The notes beneath the pieces were generated by a model. It was not told the DNA's origin, did not search any database, and saw only the letters and a list, made by a program, of their open reading frames with translations. From contig JAHJAR010000144.1 in the NCBI GenBank assembly GCA_018814045.1, positions 1 through 64,000 on the forward strand: a stretch of 64,000 bases of DNA, in the 5' to 3' direction. Below are positions 9,430 to 16,396 of the stretch, one piece after another; position 1 is the first letter of the stretch; each line of letters begins with the position of its first letter. The position numbers and the translations under genes are program-made. The DNA comes from Planctomycetota bacterium (GTDB lineage: Bacteria > Planctomycetota > Phycisphaerae > UBA1845 > Fen-1342).

Positions 9430-10334
9430 TTGCAGTCAGCCTCGAGTATTCGGGCAACATGCCCGCCGTGCTCAGCCAGCAGCCGCTCTGCGTCCGGGCG
9501 CTGCACACCCTTGGCGTGCATGACCAGTGCGGTCTTTATGTGCCCGGCGGCGCGTCCCAGCAACTCGCCGGCCGCCGCCCGTTCCAGGCCCGTGACAACC
9601 TGGATCATCCGCTCACCACGGTCGATGAGCTTCCGGTTCTTGCTCGTGTCGACGTCCACCATCAGGTTTTCATAGACCTTGCCGATCCGCACCATGGCGA
9701 TGGTGGTGATCATGTTGAGGACCATCTTGGTCGCGGTGCCCGCTTTGAGGCGTGTGCTGCCGGTGATCACCTCTGGTCCGACCAGGACCCTGATGGACAC
9801 ATCCGCCTCGTCGGCCACATGCTCGTCCAGGACGCAGCCGAAGAAGATGGTCTTGGCGCCTCTTCCCCTAGCCCGTTCAATAGCGCCGTGTACGTAGGGT
9901 GTCGTTCCCCCCGTGCTGATGCCCATGACCACGTCGTGCGCGCCGACTTCCAGCTCGTCCATCTTCGCCGCGCCGTCCTCGGGGTAGTCTTCGGCACCTT
10001 CGATCGCGCGCCGCAACGCCTCCCAGCCGCCGGCGATGACACCCTGGACCATGCGCGGATCAGACAGGAACGTCGGTGGGCACTCCGATGCATCCAGCAC
10101 GCCCAGGCGCCCGCTCGTACCAGCCCCGACGTAGATCAGACGCCCCCCCGCCTCAAAGGCCGCGACCACCAGCTCGATCGCCGCACAGATCTCCCGCTTG
10201 GCCGCCGCCACCGCGCCCGCGACGCCGGCGTCTTCGGCATTGAGCAGTTCAACCGCTTCGGCGATGGACATGCGGTCAATCTGCGCTGAGCGCGGGTTGC
10301 GCAGCTCGGTCAGGAGGTGTCCACGATCCTGCAT
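9426..10334 (-). CDS. murQ: N-acetylmuramic acid 6-phosphate etherase
   Basis: MurQ cleaves the lactyl ether of MurNAc 6-phosphate in the cytoplasm, giving GlcNAc 6-phosphate and D-lactate. The ATG at 10334 gives 302 residues, the usual MurQ size, and avoids overlap with the divergent amidase gene. The opening LLTELRNPRSAQIDRMS is typical. The SIS-domain motif AGTSGRLGVLDASECPPTF contains the conserved Glu expected at the active site, and GISTGGTTPYVHGA is the second sugar-phosphate loop. It heads an operon with a symporter and a GH-like-10 lipoprotein. GlcNAc 6-phosphate produced here would need NagA before NagB (21388-22188); no nagA was seen in this window. Confidence 0.96.
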   Translation of the reverse strand: MQDRGHLLTELRNPRSAQIDRMSIAEAVELLNAEDAGVAGAVAAAKREICAAIELVVAAFEAGGRLIYVGAGTSGRLGVLDASECPPTFLSDPRMVQGVIAGGWEALRRAIEGAEDYPEDGAAKMDELEVGAHDVVMGISTGGTTPYVHGAIERARGRGAKTIFFGCVLDEHVADEADVSIRVLVGPEVITGSTRLKAGTATKMVLNMITTIAMVRIGKVYENLMVDVDTSKNRKLIDRGERMIQVVTGLERAAAGELLGRAAGHIKTALVMHAKGVQRPDAERLLAEHGGHVARILEADCK

Positions 10335-10503
10335 CTCTAGAATCCGGAGACCGGCAGGGTAGCGCCGCGCGGGCCGCGCGGCAGTCGCGGTAGTGTCGCA
10401 GAATCGCCGCAGACTTTCAACGACTTGAGCGATATGACGCGCGGACTTATAAGGAAACCCTGCTTGCCACGCGCACGATAGCAACTTTGTGAGGAGCAGC
10501 GCG

Positions 10504-11640
10504 ATGCGCAACGTTATCTGGCTGACCGTGGCGACGGGCTTGTCCGGAATGCTGGGCGGTTGCCAGTCGCCGCCTGGCCGCGGGCCAGCCCCCGCAGTCG
10601 ACCCGCAATTGTCGATCAACACGCTGATCGCGGCGCCGGAGGACTTCGCCCGGCAACGGATCGGCTCGGATGACTATCCCATCCCGCCTTACGCAGAGTT
10701 CCTGGCGGGTGTCAAGATCTGCCTCGACCCGGGCCATGGCGGCGACGCCCACAAACGCGGTTACAAGCGCGGCCCGACCGGCGTACGCGAGGCCGAGATG
10801 AACCTGCGCGTGGCCCAGTATCTGCGTGACCTGCTGGCCGTCGCCGGCGCGGATGTGCGACTGACGCGTGAGGTGGACGTCGACTTCTCGCTCGCCGAGC
10901 GCGCCACGCTCGCCAACGAGTGGGGCGCCGACCTGTTCGTGTCGTTGCACCACAACGCGATCAACAACAAGCCGCAGGTCAACCGCACGAGCGTCTGGTA
11001 TCACAACGATGTCGACTACCGCCCGGCCAACCTCGACCTGGCCCGCTATCTCTACGGCGGGTTGTGCGACTACCTCGCCCTGCCACAGATCACCGGCGTG
11101 CCGCTCAAGAGCGATCAGTTGATGTACGACAGCGGCTTCGGGATTCTGCGGCACGTCCGAGTCACCGCTGCCCTGTGCGAGAGCTCGTTCTTCACCAACC
11201 CGCAGGAAGAGCAGCGGCTGCGCGACCCGGCGTACAACCTACAGGAAGCCTATGGGCTGTTCATCGGGTTGGCAAAGTACGCCGCCGCCGGACTGCCTAG
11301 GGCCCACCTGATCGAGCCGGCGGACGGAGTCGTTTTCTCGTCACACATCCCCACTTCCGAAGAGGCGGGGCATCCCACGCTGGTGTTCGAGCTCGACGAC
11401 GGCCTGCGCTCGCGCAAATCCTGGGGTTGCGAGCGGCAGATGGTCCTCAGCGACTCCATCGCCGTCCGCATAGCTGGCGTGGAACTGCCGTTTGAATTCA
11501 GCGACGACGGCGAGTGCTGCCGTTTGACGATCGCATTGCCCGATAGCCTGCAACCCGGCGAACACTCGGTCGAAGTCCAGTTTCAGAACATGTTCAAGAA
11601 CTCGGTGCTGAATCCGCACTTCGTGATCGAGCTGCGTTAG
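10504..11640 (+). CDS. N-acetylmuramoyl-L-alanine amidase (Amidase_3) lipoprotein
   Basis: The ATG at 10504 has AGGAG seven bases upstream and opens a lipoprotein signal (MRNVIWLTVATGLSGMLGGC). The 378-residue protein carries all four Amidase_3 zinc and catalytic positions: DPGHGG, REAEMN, SLHHNA and ALCESSF. The enzyme cuts the amide between MurNAc and the stem peptide. After the catalytic domain there are about 100 residues of predicted beta structure (from LIEPADGVVFSS to the end), perhaps a wall-binding domain. It is transcribed divergently from murQ across about 170 bp, so the two may share control. The context suggests wall turnover or scavenging rather than division. Confidence 0.93.
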   Translation: MRNVIWLTVATGLSGMLGGCQSPPGRGPAPAVDPQLSINTLIAAPEDFARQRIGSDDYPIPPYAEFLAGVKICLDPGHGGDAHKRGYKRGPTGVREAEMNLRVAQYLRDLLAVAGADVRLTREVDVDFSLAERATLANEWGADLFVSLHHNAINNKPQVNRTSVWYHNDVDYRPANLDLARYLYGGLCDYLALPQITGVPLKSDQLMYDSGFGILRHVRVTAALCESSFFTNPQEEQRLRDPAYNLQEAYGLFIGLAKYAAAGLPRAHLIEPADGVVFSSHIPTSEEAGHPTLVFELDDGLRSRKSWGCERQMVLSDSIAVRIAGVELPFEFSDDGECCRLTIALPDSLQPGEHSVEVQFQNMFKNSVLNPHFVIELR

Positions 11641-11674
11641 TGCAGTTGGTCATAAGTGAAGCATCATCTCTGCA

Positions 11675-11743
11675 CCGAGCCGCGCCCGTCAGGAAGCGGT
11701 TGTTGCGCACGGGGGGCACCGCTCCCTAACGGTCGCGGCTCGG
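11675..11743. repeat. Imperfect palindromic intergenic repeat, copy A
   Basis: Two 25-base arms, 11675-11699 and 11719-11743, are reverse complements at 22 of 25 positions, with a 19-base loop. The element lies between the convergent amidase and kinase genes, where it could act as a bidirectional terminator, though no T-run follows either side. The right arm matches the 13141-13165 arm in 24 of 25 positions on the opposite strand and is related to 44269-44292. This makes it a dispersed repeat family rather than a unique hairpin. Confidence 0.75.
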
Positions 11744-11789
11744 ATACGATGCAAACAGCGTGAGAAACCCCCTTAGCGCGGCCCCAATC

Positions 11790-13070
11790 CTAGGTCCCGC
11801 GCCAGGCATGCACCGCCGCCACCGCGGCACCCAATGCAGGCGCCGCGCGGAGCTGCGAGGCCTGCACGAAGCCCGGCTTCAGCGTGGCCGAGCCCGGCGT
11901 GCTGTCGCCACGCTCCAGATACTCGTCCGCCAACTGCGTGTCACCGCACTTGTCGAGCAGCGCGGCGAGTTGAGTATCCAGCTTGGCGCGGAAGACCGCG
12001 CGAAACGCCGGGTCGGCGTAGATCTGGCCCACGCGCTGACCGATGACAACGCGCTCGAGCAATGTTCCGCGGTAGGCGTGGTCGGAGTTCAGTGCTCCGT
12101 ACGCCGCCCCGCGATGGGGTGCGTCCGCCCGTCCGTTCTTGATCGTCCAGATGCGTTCGAAGATCAACTCCGCTAGCACCAGCGCGGCGGTGTTTAGCCA
12201 CGCGACGGCGACCGGTTCGCCGGCAGCGGCGGCGGTTTCCGGATAAACCGAGCCCGCAGCGCAAGCGAGGGATTCACTGCCGGCCGAGCGCGGGGCCCGC
12301 GCTCGCGCTTCGAGTTCGGATGCCGTCGGCGCTTCGGCGTTTCGGCGCTCCAGCGCTGGCCGCAGGCGCACGTAAACCTCGTTCAACGACTTCGCCGAGA
12401 CCAGCTTCTCGAACGTCGGCCCCAGGGCGCTGGGCATCTGCCAGCTCTTCTGAATCCACGCTCTCGCCGCGTCGAAGGGCACCAGTCTGCCGCGCAGCTT
12501 CAGCGCGTCGGCAACGCCCGTCCCGCAACCAACGTAGTAGGCGTGCTCAACATCCCGGAACGAACCGTCCGCCGCATACTGTTCCCCCAAGCCGCAATAG
12601 TCCGCGTCACTGCCCAGGACGGCGATCGGCGCGGCCAACTCGACCGCGGCCGTGGCCAAGGCCTGTTCCAGCATAGCGAGGTAGCGCGGGATGCGCGGGC
12701 CGTTGTTGATCACGTTGATGCCGCGGCCATCGAGCGTCTTCAGGCCCGGCATGCCGATCCCGACCAGCACGCGCCGGCACCCGCAGGACCGGGCGACGCT
12801 CGTGACGGCCTCGGCCGCCGCGGCAACCCAGCGCTGCCCTTCCTGTTCTTCGCGGGGCGTCAGCTCGATCGGTGCGGAATCGCGTTGTTCGATCTGTTCG
12901 GAGACCGGCAAGGGCTCGAAAGCCGCGTCGCGCGGGTAGACGCGTGCGGCCGACTCGGGCCGTAGCGTGAACGAAGCAGCGCGGTCGAGGTCGGCGCAGG
13001 CGACGGCGTGGGCTTTGACCTCCGTGGCCCCCCCGTCAACACCGATAAGGAGAGTCTCTTTCGAACTCAT
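11790..13070 (-). CDS. ASKHA-fold sugar kinase-like protein (ROK / BadF type)
   Basis: This 426-residue protein has the ATP-binding layout of sugar kinases in the ASKHA superfamily: LLIGVDGGATEVKAHAV (phosphate-1), VLVGIGMPGLKT, VLGSDADYCGLGEQ (the catalytic-Asp segment) and YYVGCGTGVADALKLRG (phosphate-2). It resembles ROK and BadF/BadG-type N-acetylhexosamine kinases but lacks the CxCGxxGC zinc motif of ROK repressors. A long variable stretch (about residues 40-80) separates the first two motifs. Its position next to murQ and an amidase suggests a MurNAc or GlcNAc kinase that would supply the MurQ substrate. That substrate is inferred from context only. It ends convergently with the amidase gene. 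Confidence 0.72.
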   Translation of the reverse strand: MSSKETLLIGVDGGATEVKAHAVACADLDRAASFTLRPESAARVYPRDAAFEPLPVSEQIEQRDSAPIELTPREEQEGQRWVAAAAEAVTSVARSCGCRRVLVGIGMPGLKTLDGRGINVINNGPRIPRYLAMLEQALATAAVELAAPIAVLGSDADYCGLGEQYAADGSFRDVEHAYYVGCGTGVADALKLRGRLVPFDAARAWIQKSWQMPSALGPTFEKLVSAKSLNEVYVRLRPALERRNAEAPTASELEARARAPRSAGSESLACAAGSVYPETAAAAGEPVAVAWLNTAALVLAELIFERIWTIKNGRADAPHRGAAYGALNSDHAYRGTLLERVVIGQRVGQIYADPAFRAVFRAKLDTQLAALLDKCGDTQLADEYLERGDSTPGSATLKPGFVQASQLRAAPALGAAVAAVHAWRGT

Positions 13071-13372
13071 GCGGGCCCTGCTTCCCAGTTACGGCCAGCG
13101 CGGCGGCGCGAACTCACTAGGACCTGGCCCAAAGCACTTTCCGAGCCGCGACCGTAAGGGAGCGGTTGCCGAAAAACCGCCTGCTTGCGCGCGCGGCTCG
13201 GTTCGACTACCCACCTCTGGACGGTCTCGGGGTTGCTTCCAGCGTCCATGTGCACTAATCCGCGCGAGCGGCCAATTCGCGTCCCGCACGGCTAAAGCCA
13301 TGGGGCACCCAATTCCGAACCCTGGACCCTCTCGTTGCAGCCGAAGACCAGGCCATGCCTTTGTGGTTCTCA
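13071..13372. other. Intergenic region with repeat copy B
   Basis: There is no gene in these 302 bases between the kinase start and the glycosyltransferase stop. The region contains the palindromic repeat at 13141-13201. Beyond that nothing was recognised. The short reading frames that cross it lack good codon use and ribosome sites. Confidence 0.6.
13141..13201. repeat. Imperfect palindromic intergenic repeat, copy B
   Basis: Arms at 13141-13165 and 13177-13201 begin and end with the same CCGAGCCGCG / CGCGGCTCGG core and pair at 19 of 25 positions. The left arm is nearly identical (24 of 25) to the reverse complement of 11719-11743. Both copies lie downstream of or between genes of the cell-wall region. 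Confidence 0.72.
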
Positions 13373-15010
13373 TCACGCCTCGGCCTCGTTCAGCGCCTGT
13401 CGCCGCCGCAACGCCTCCCACCGCATGTGATCCTTGGCGTCGTTGTTGCGGTCGATCGTCGCTTGATCGATGGCGTGGTCCGTGCCGCCGGAATGGCGAA
13501 TCACCTCGTAGATCGGCTCCCAGACGCGGTCGCTCTTGTAGCGCTCGCTGATCCGCAGCACGAGGTCGTAGTCCTCGCCGTAGTTGCGGCTGCCGGGCGT
13601 ATCGTTCACGCCGAACCAGCCCACCGCACGGATTACCTTGACGTGTGCAGCCCGCGGGGCGCCGGCGCCGTTGATGCGCAACAGATTGTTGCGGCCGTTG
13701 TCGGCGGTCCATTCGTCGTGCGTAACAACCGGAATCTCCTCGTTGCGCGTCAGCGTACCGCTGTGTTCGTCCAGCGTCCACACTTCGTACGAGCCTACCA
13801 CCATCCCCACGGTCGCATCGGCCTCGAATACCGCCAGCAGCTTCTCAACCGCGTCCGGCTTGAGCCGGTCGTCGGAATCGAGTTGCACGTAGTACTTGCC
13901 GCGCGCGGCGGCGATGGCGGTGTTCAGGCACAAGCCGAGGTTATTCACGTCGACCACGATCAGCCGGACCGGGGGCGCCTGGGCATCGAAGCGGTCACCG
14001 CCGGCCATGTAGCGCCGCACTTCGGCGGCGGTCGGATCGTCGGGGCCACCGTTGACCACGACGATCATCTCGACCTGCGGCACGGTTTGTGCCTGCACGC
14101 TTTCGATCGCTCGCCCGATAAACTCGGGGCGGTTGTTCACCGGCGTGACGACGCTCGCAATGCAGTCCACCCAGCGCCGATTTTCCTCGGCCGTGTACGT
14201 CACGCGTTGCACGTGCCGGCCCGCCGGCAGGTAAGCGCCAACGCGTTTCAGATGCGCCGTGCAGGCCCGTTCCATTTCGAGTTGCGTCTGCCTGTCGGCC
14301 AGAAGATAGGCAAAAACATCGTGCCTCGCGGCCGGCTCCGCCACGGTGTACAAGGCGCCCGCGAAGCGATTGGCGATGTGCACGATGCGGTATTTCTCGG
14401 TCAGGCGTAGCCGAAGATCATACCAATCGGCCGCGTTGTAGCTTTCGTCGAAACCGCCGCACTCACGCAGGGCCGCGGCGCTACACATCACCGCGTGTCC
14501 GAAATCGACCGCGTCCCGCAAGCGGCCGGCGTGCCAGTCGAGCAGATGGACATCCTGTCGGGTTCCGCCCGGCTCAACCCGCTCGTAGTCGGCGTAGACC
14601 AGGCCAACCGGCGCGAGCCCGTCGGCGGACGCCCCCACGTCGCGCGTGGCAGCCATCATCATCGTCTGGATCGCCGAGCGCCTCAGCGTAACCTGCGCCT
14701 GGTCGTTGAAGATCAGCAAGACCAGATCGCCGGTGGCGCTGCGCAGGGCCGCGTTGTACATCGCGGCACGGTTGGCGTACGCACCAGGCAGGTGACGCAG
14801 CAGTGTCGTGTCCGCGCCGGGCGGCATGAAATCCGCCGACGCCTCCGGGCCGCGATCATCTACCACGAGCACCTCCGTCGGCGGGTGATCCTGCTCAAAG
14901 ATGGCTTGCAGCCCGGCCTGGAAGCCGCTGAGGTCGTAGGGTAGCGCGTCACGCCAGATCAGCGCGACTGATACGTTGACTTTTTCGAAGCCCGGTGACA
15001 TGAGTGGCAT
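13373..15010 (-). CDS. Tandem-domain family 2 glycosyltransferase
   Basis: The 545-residue protein appears to contain two GT-A folds. The C-terminal one (from about residue 285) is a clear GT2 enzyme: IASVVTPVNNRPEFIGRAI, EMIVVVNGG, then YYVQLDSDDRL with the metal-binding DSDD, and NYGEDYDLVLRI at the acceptor-base position. The N-terminal half also follows GT2 order (VSVALIWRDALPY, EVLVVDDRG, GDLVLLIFNDQAQV, GFDESYNAADWYDLRLRL) but has FNDQ in place of a DxD motif, so it may be inactive or regulatory. The protein has no membrane segment and probably acts in the cytoplasm on a lipid- or protein-linked glycan. ATG 15010 is used; ATG 15001 is an alternative. Confidence 0.85.
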   Translation of the reverse strand: MPLMSPGFEKVNVSVALIWRDALPYDLSGFQAGLQAIFEQDHPPTEVLVVDDRGPEASADFMPPGADTTLLRHLPGAYANRAAMYNAALRSATGDLVLLIFNDQAQVTLRRSAIQTMMMAATRDVGASADGLAPVGLVYADYERVEPGGTRQDVHLLDWHAGRLRDAVDFGHAVMCSAAALRECGGFDESYNAADWYDLRLRLTEKYRIVHIANRFAGALYTVAEPAARHDVFAYLLADRQTQLEMERACTAHLKRVGAYLPAGRHVQRVTYTAEENRRWVDCIASVVTPVNNRPEFIGRAIESVQAQTVPQVEMIVVVNGGPDDPTAAEVRRYMAGGDRFDAQAPPVRLIVVDVNNLGLCLNTAIAAARGKYYVQLDSDDRLKPDAVEKLLAVFEADATVGMVVGSYEVWTLDEHSGTLTRNEEIPVVTHDEWTADNGRNNLLRINGAGAPRAAHVKVIRAVGWFGVNDTPGSRNYGEDYDLVLRISERYKSDRVWEPIYEVIRHSGGTDHAIDQATIDRNNDAKDHMRWEALRRRQALNEAEA

Positions 15011-15122
15011 TCTAGGGACACCCTATGCTGTCGGCCAACCTGGCCGCGTGGATGCTCGCCGCGCAGAAGTCAGGCAGCCGCACCCGACCGACACCTTGGG
15101 TGCCACTGTTCAGGAGGAAACC

Positions 15123-16061
15123 ATGAGCGCGTCGGAATCTAAGCCGCTGACAATCAGGACCGCGCAGGAAGACGACCTGCCCGCGTTGTTCGCCCTGTGC
15201 CGCGAGGCACTCGTGCTGGATACGTTCAGTCCGCAATTGCTGGCGGAAAAGCTCTTCCGGAACCCGCGTCCGAACGAGTTCTGCTGGGACGTTTACCTGG
15301 CCGAGGACGCGAGCCGGGTCGTCGGTCTGATGCAGTCGGTGGTCCGCCCCGCCGCCGGCAAAGCGTGGCTGGGGTTGTTCGCCGTCGCTGCGGCCAGCCG
15401 CCGCCGCGGCATCGGCACGGAGTTGCTGAGGCAGGCCCAGAAGGCCTGGTCCGGCGAGATCACCGAGGTCGAGGTGCTGGCCATTCCCGGCAACTACTTC
15501 GCCCCGGGCCTGGACCCGCGCTACACCGAAGCGCTCTGTTTCGTCGAGCGGGCCGGATGGAAGCGCTTCAAGGACTGCGTGAACCTCACGGCGGATCTGT
15601 CGGCACGCTTTGATACGTCGGCCGAGCAACGCCGCCTGCGAGCTGCGGGCATCGACGTACGCCGAGCGCGGCCCGATGATGCCGGGTTGCTGGATGTCTT
15701 CTTCTCCGAGCATTTCGGTCCTGACTGGCGCTTCGAGGCCGAGCTGGCGCTGCGGAATGACCCGCCGGCGCTTCACCTGGCGCTCCGGGACGAGCGCCTC
15801 ATCGCGTTCAGCGCCCATTCCGCGCAGAACCGGGAGTGGGGCTTTTTCGGTCCGATGGGGACGGCACCCGAGGCACGTGGCTCAGGCTTCGGCCGCGTGC
15901 TGCTCTGGCTTTGCCTGAACGACCTGCGCGACGCCGGCCACCGCACCGCTGTCATCCCCTGGGTCGGCCCGATTGCGTTCTACCAGCAATGGGCTGGGTG
16001 TCGGGTCGAGCGTGTCTTCTGGCGCTACCGCCTGGAACGCACGGCCAGTTCCACCGGCTGA
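15123..16061 (+). CDS. Tandem GNAT N-acetyltransferase
   Basis: The ATG at 15123 follows a strong AGGAGG (4-5 nt spacing) and gives 312 residues. Two GNAT units are visible. The first (residues about 8-155) has LTIRTAQEDDLPALFAL, WLGLFAVAAASRRRGIGTELL, which is the acetyl-CoA-binding RRGIGT loop, and a C-terminal ALCFVERAGW. The second (about 168-312) starts VRRARPDDAGLLDVFF and has a looser AEARGSGFGRVLL-like loop (APEARGSGFGRVLL) plus YQQWAGCRV. Both may bind acetyl-CoA, or one may only support the fold. The acceptor is unknown and the divergent glycosyltransferase gives no firm clue. Confidence 0.85.
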   Translation: MSASESKPLTIRTAQEDDLPALFALCREALVLDTFSPQLLAEKLFRNPRPNEFCWDVYLAEDASRVVGLMQSVVRPAAGKAWLGLFAVAAASRRRGIGTELLRQAQKAWSGEITEVEVLAIPGNYFAPGLDPRYTEALCFVERAGWKRFKDCVNLTADLSARFDTSAEQRRLRAAGIDVRRARPDDAGLLDVFFSEHFGPDWRFEAELALRNDPPALHLALRDERLIAFSAHSAQNREWGFFGPMGTAPEARGSGFGRVLLWLCLNDLRDAGHRTAVIPWVGPIAFYQQWAGCRVERVFWRYRLERTASSTG

Positions 16062-16093
16062 GGTGCTGGACGTGACGCGCGCGGCACTGACGT

Positions 16094-16339
16094 CTACTTA
16101 TCCAGGTGCTTGGCGATGAACTCGGCCGCATCCTGGACGGTCTGCACGGCCAAGGCCTGCTCCTGGTCCATGTCGATGTCGAATTCCGCCTCGAAACCCA
16201 TCACCAACTCGACGCTCTGACTGGACTCCGCGCCCAAGTCGAAAATGAAGTTCGCACCCGGCGCGACCTCGCTCGGATCGAGCCCCAGCACGCGCCCGGT
16301 CACCTTGATGACACGCTCCAGAGTATCCTCGTCTGCCAT
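16094..16339 (-). CDS. Acyl carrier protein
   Basis: This acidic 81-residue protein has the acyl carrier fold: VIKVTGRVLGLDPSEVAPGANFIFDLGA, then helix II with VELVMGFEAEFDIDM. The phosphopantetheine site reads GAESSQSVEL, with Ser39 in place, but the usual D-S-L is E-S-S. This is either a variant site or a specialised carrier. It follows the ADP-forming acyl-CoA synthetase gene by 57 bases on the same strand. It could carry an acyl group made or salvaged by that neighbour. It is not next to other fatty-acid synthesis genes here, so it may not be the main AcpP. Confidence 0.85.
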   Translation of the reverse strand: MADEDTLERVIKVTGRVLGLDPSEVAPGANFIFDLGAESSQSVELVMGFEAEFDIDMDQEQALAVQTVQDAAEFIAKHLDK

Positions 16340-16396
16340 TGCTGCGTTCTCCCCACGCCGATCACCACGGCGTGTTTCTAGTCTGATGTCGAAAGA

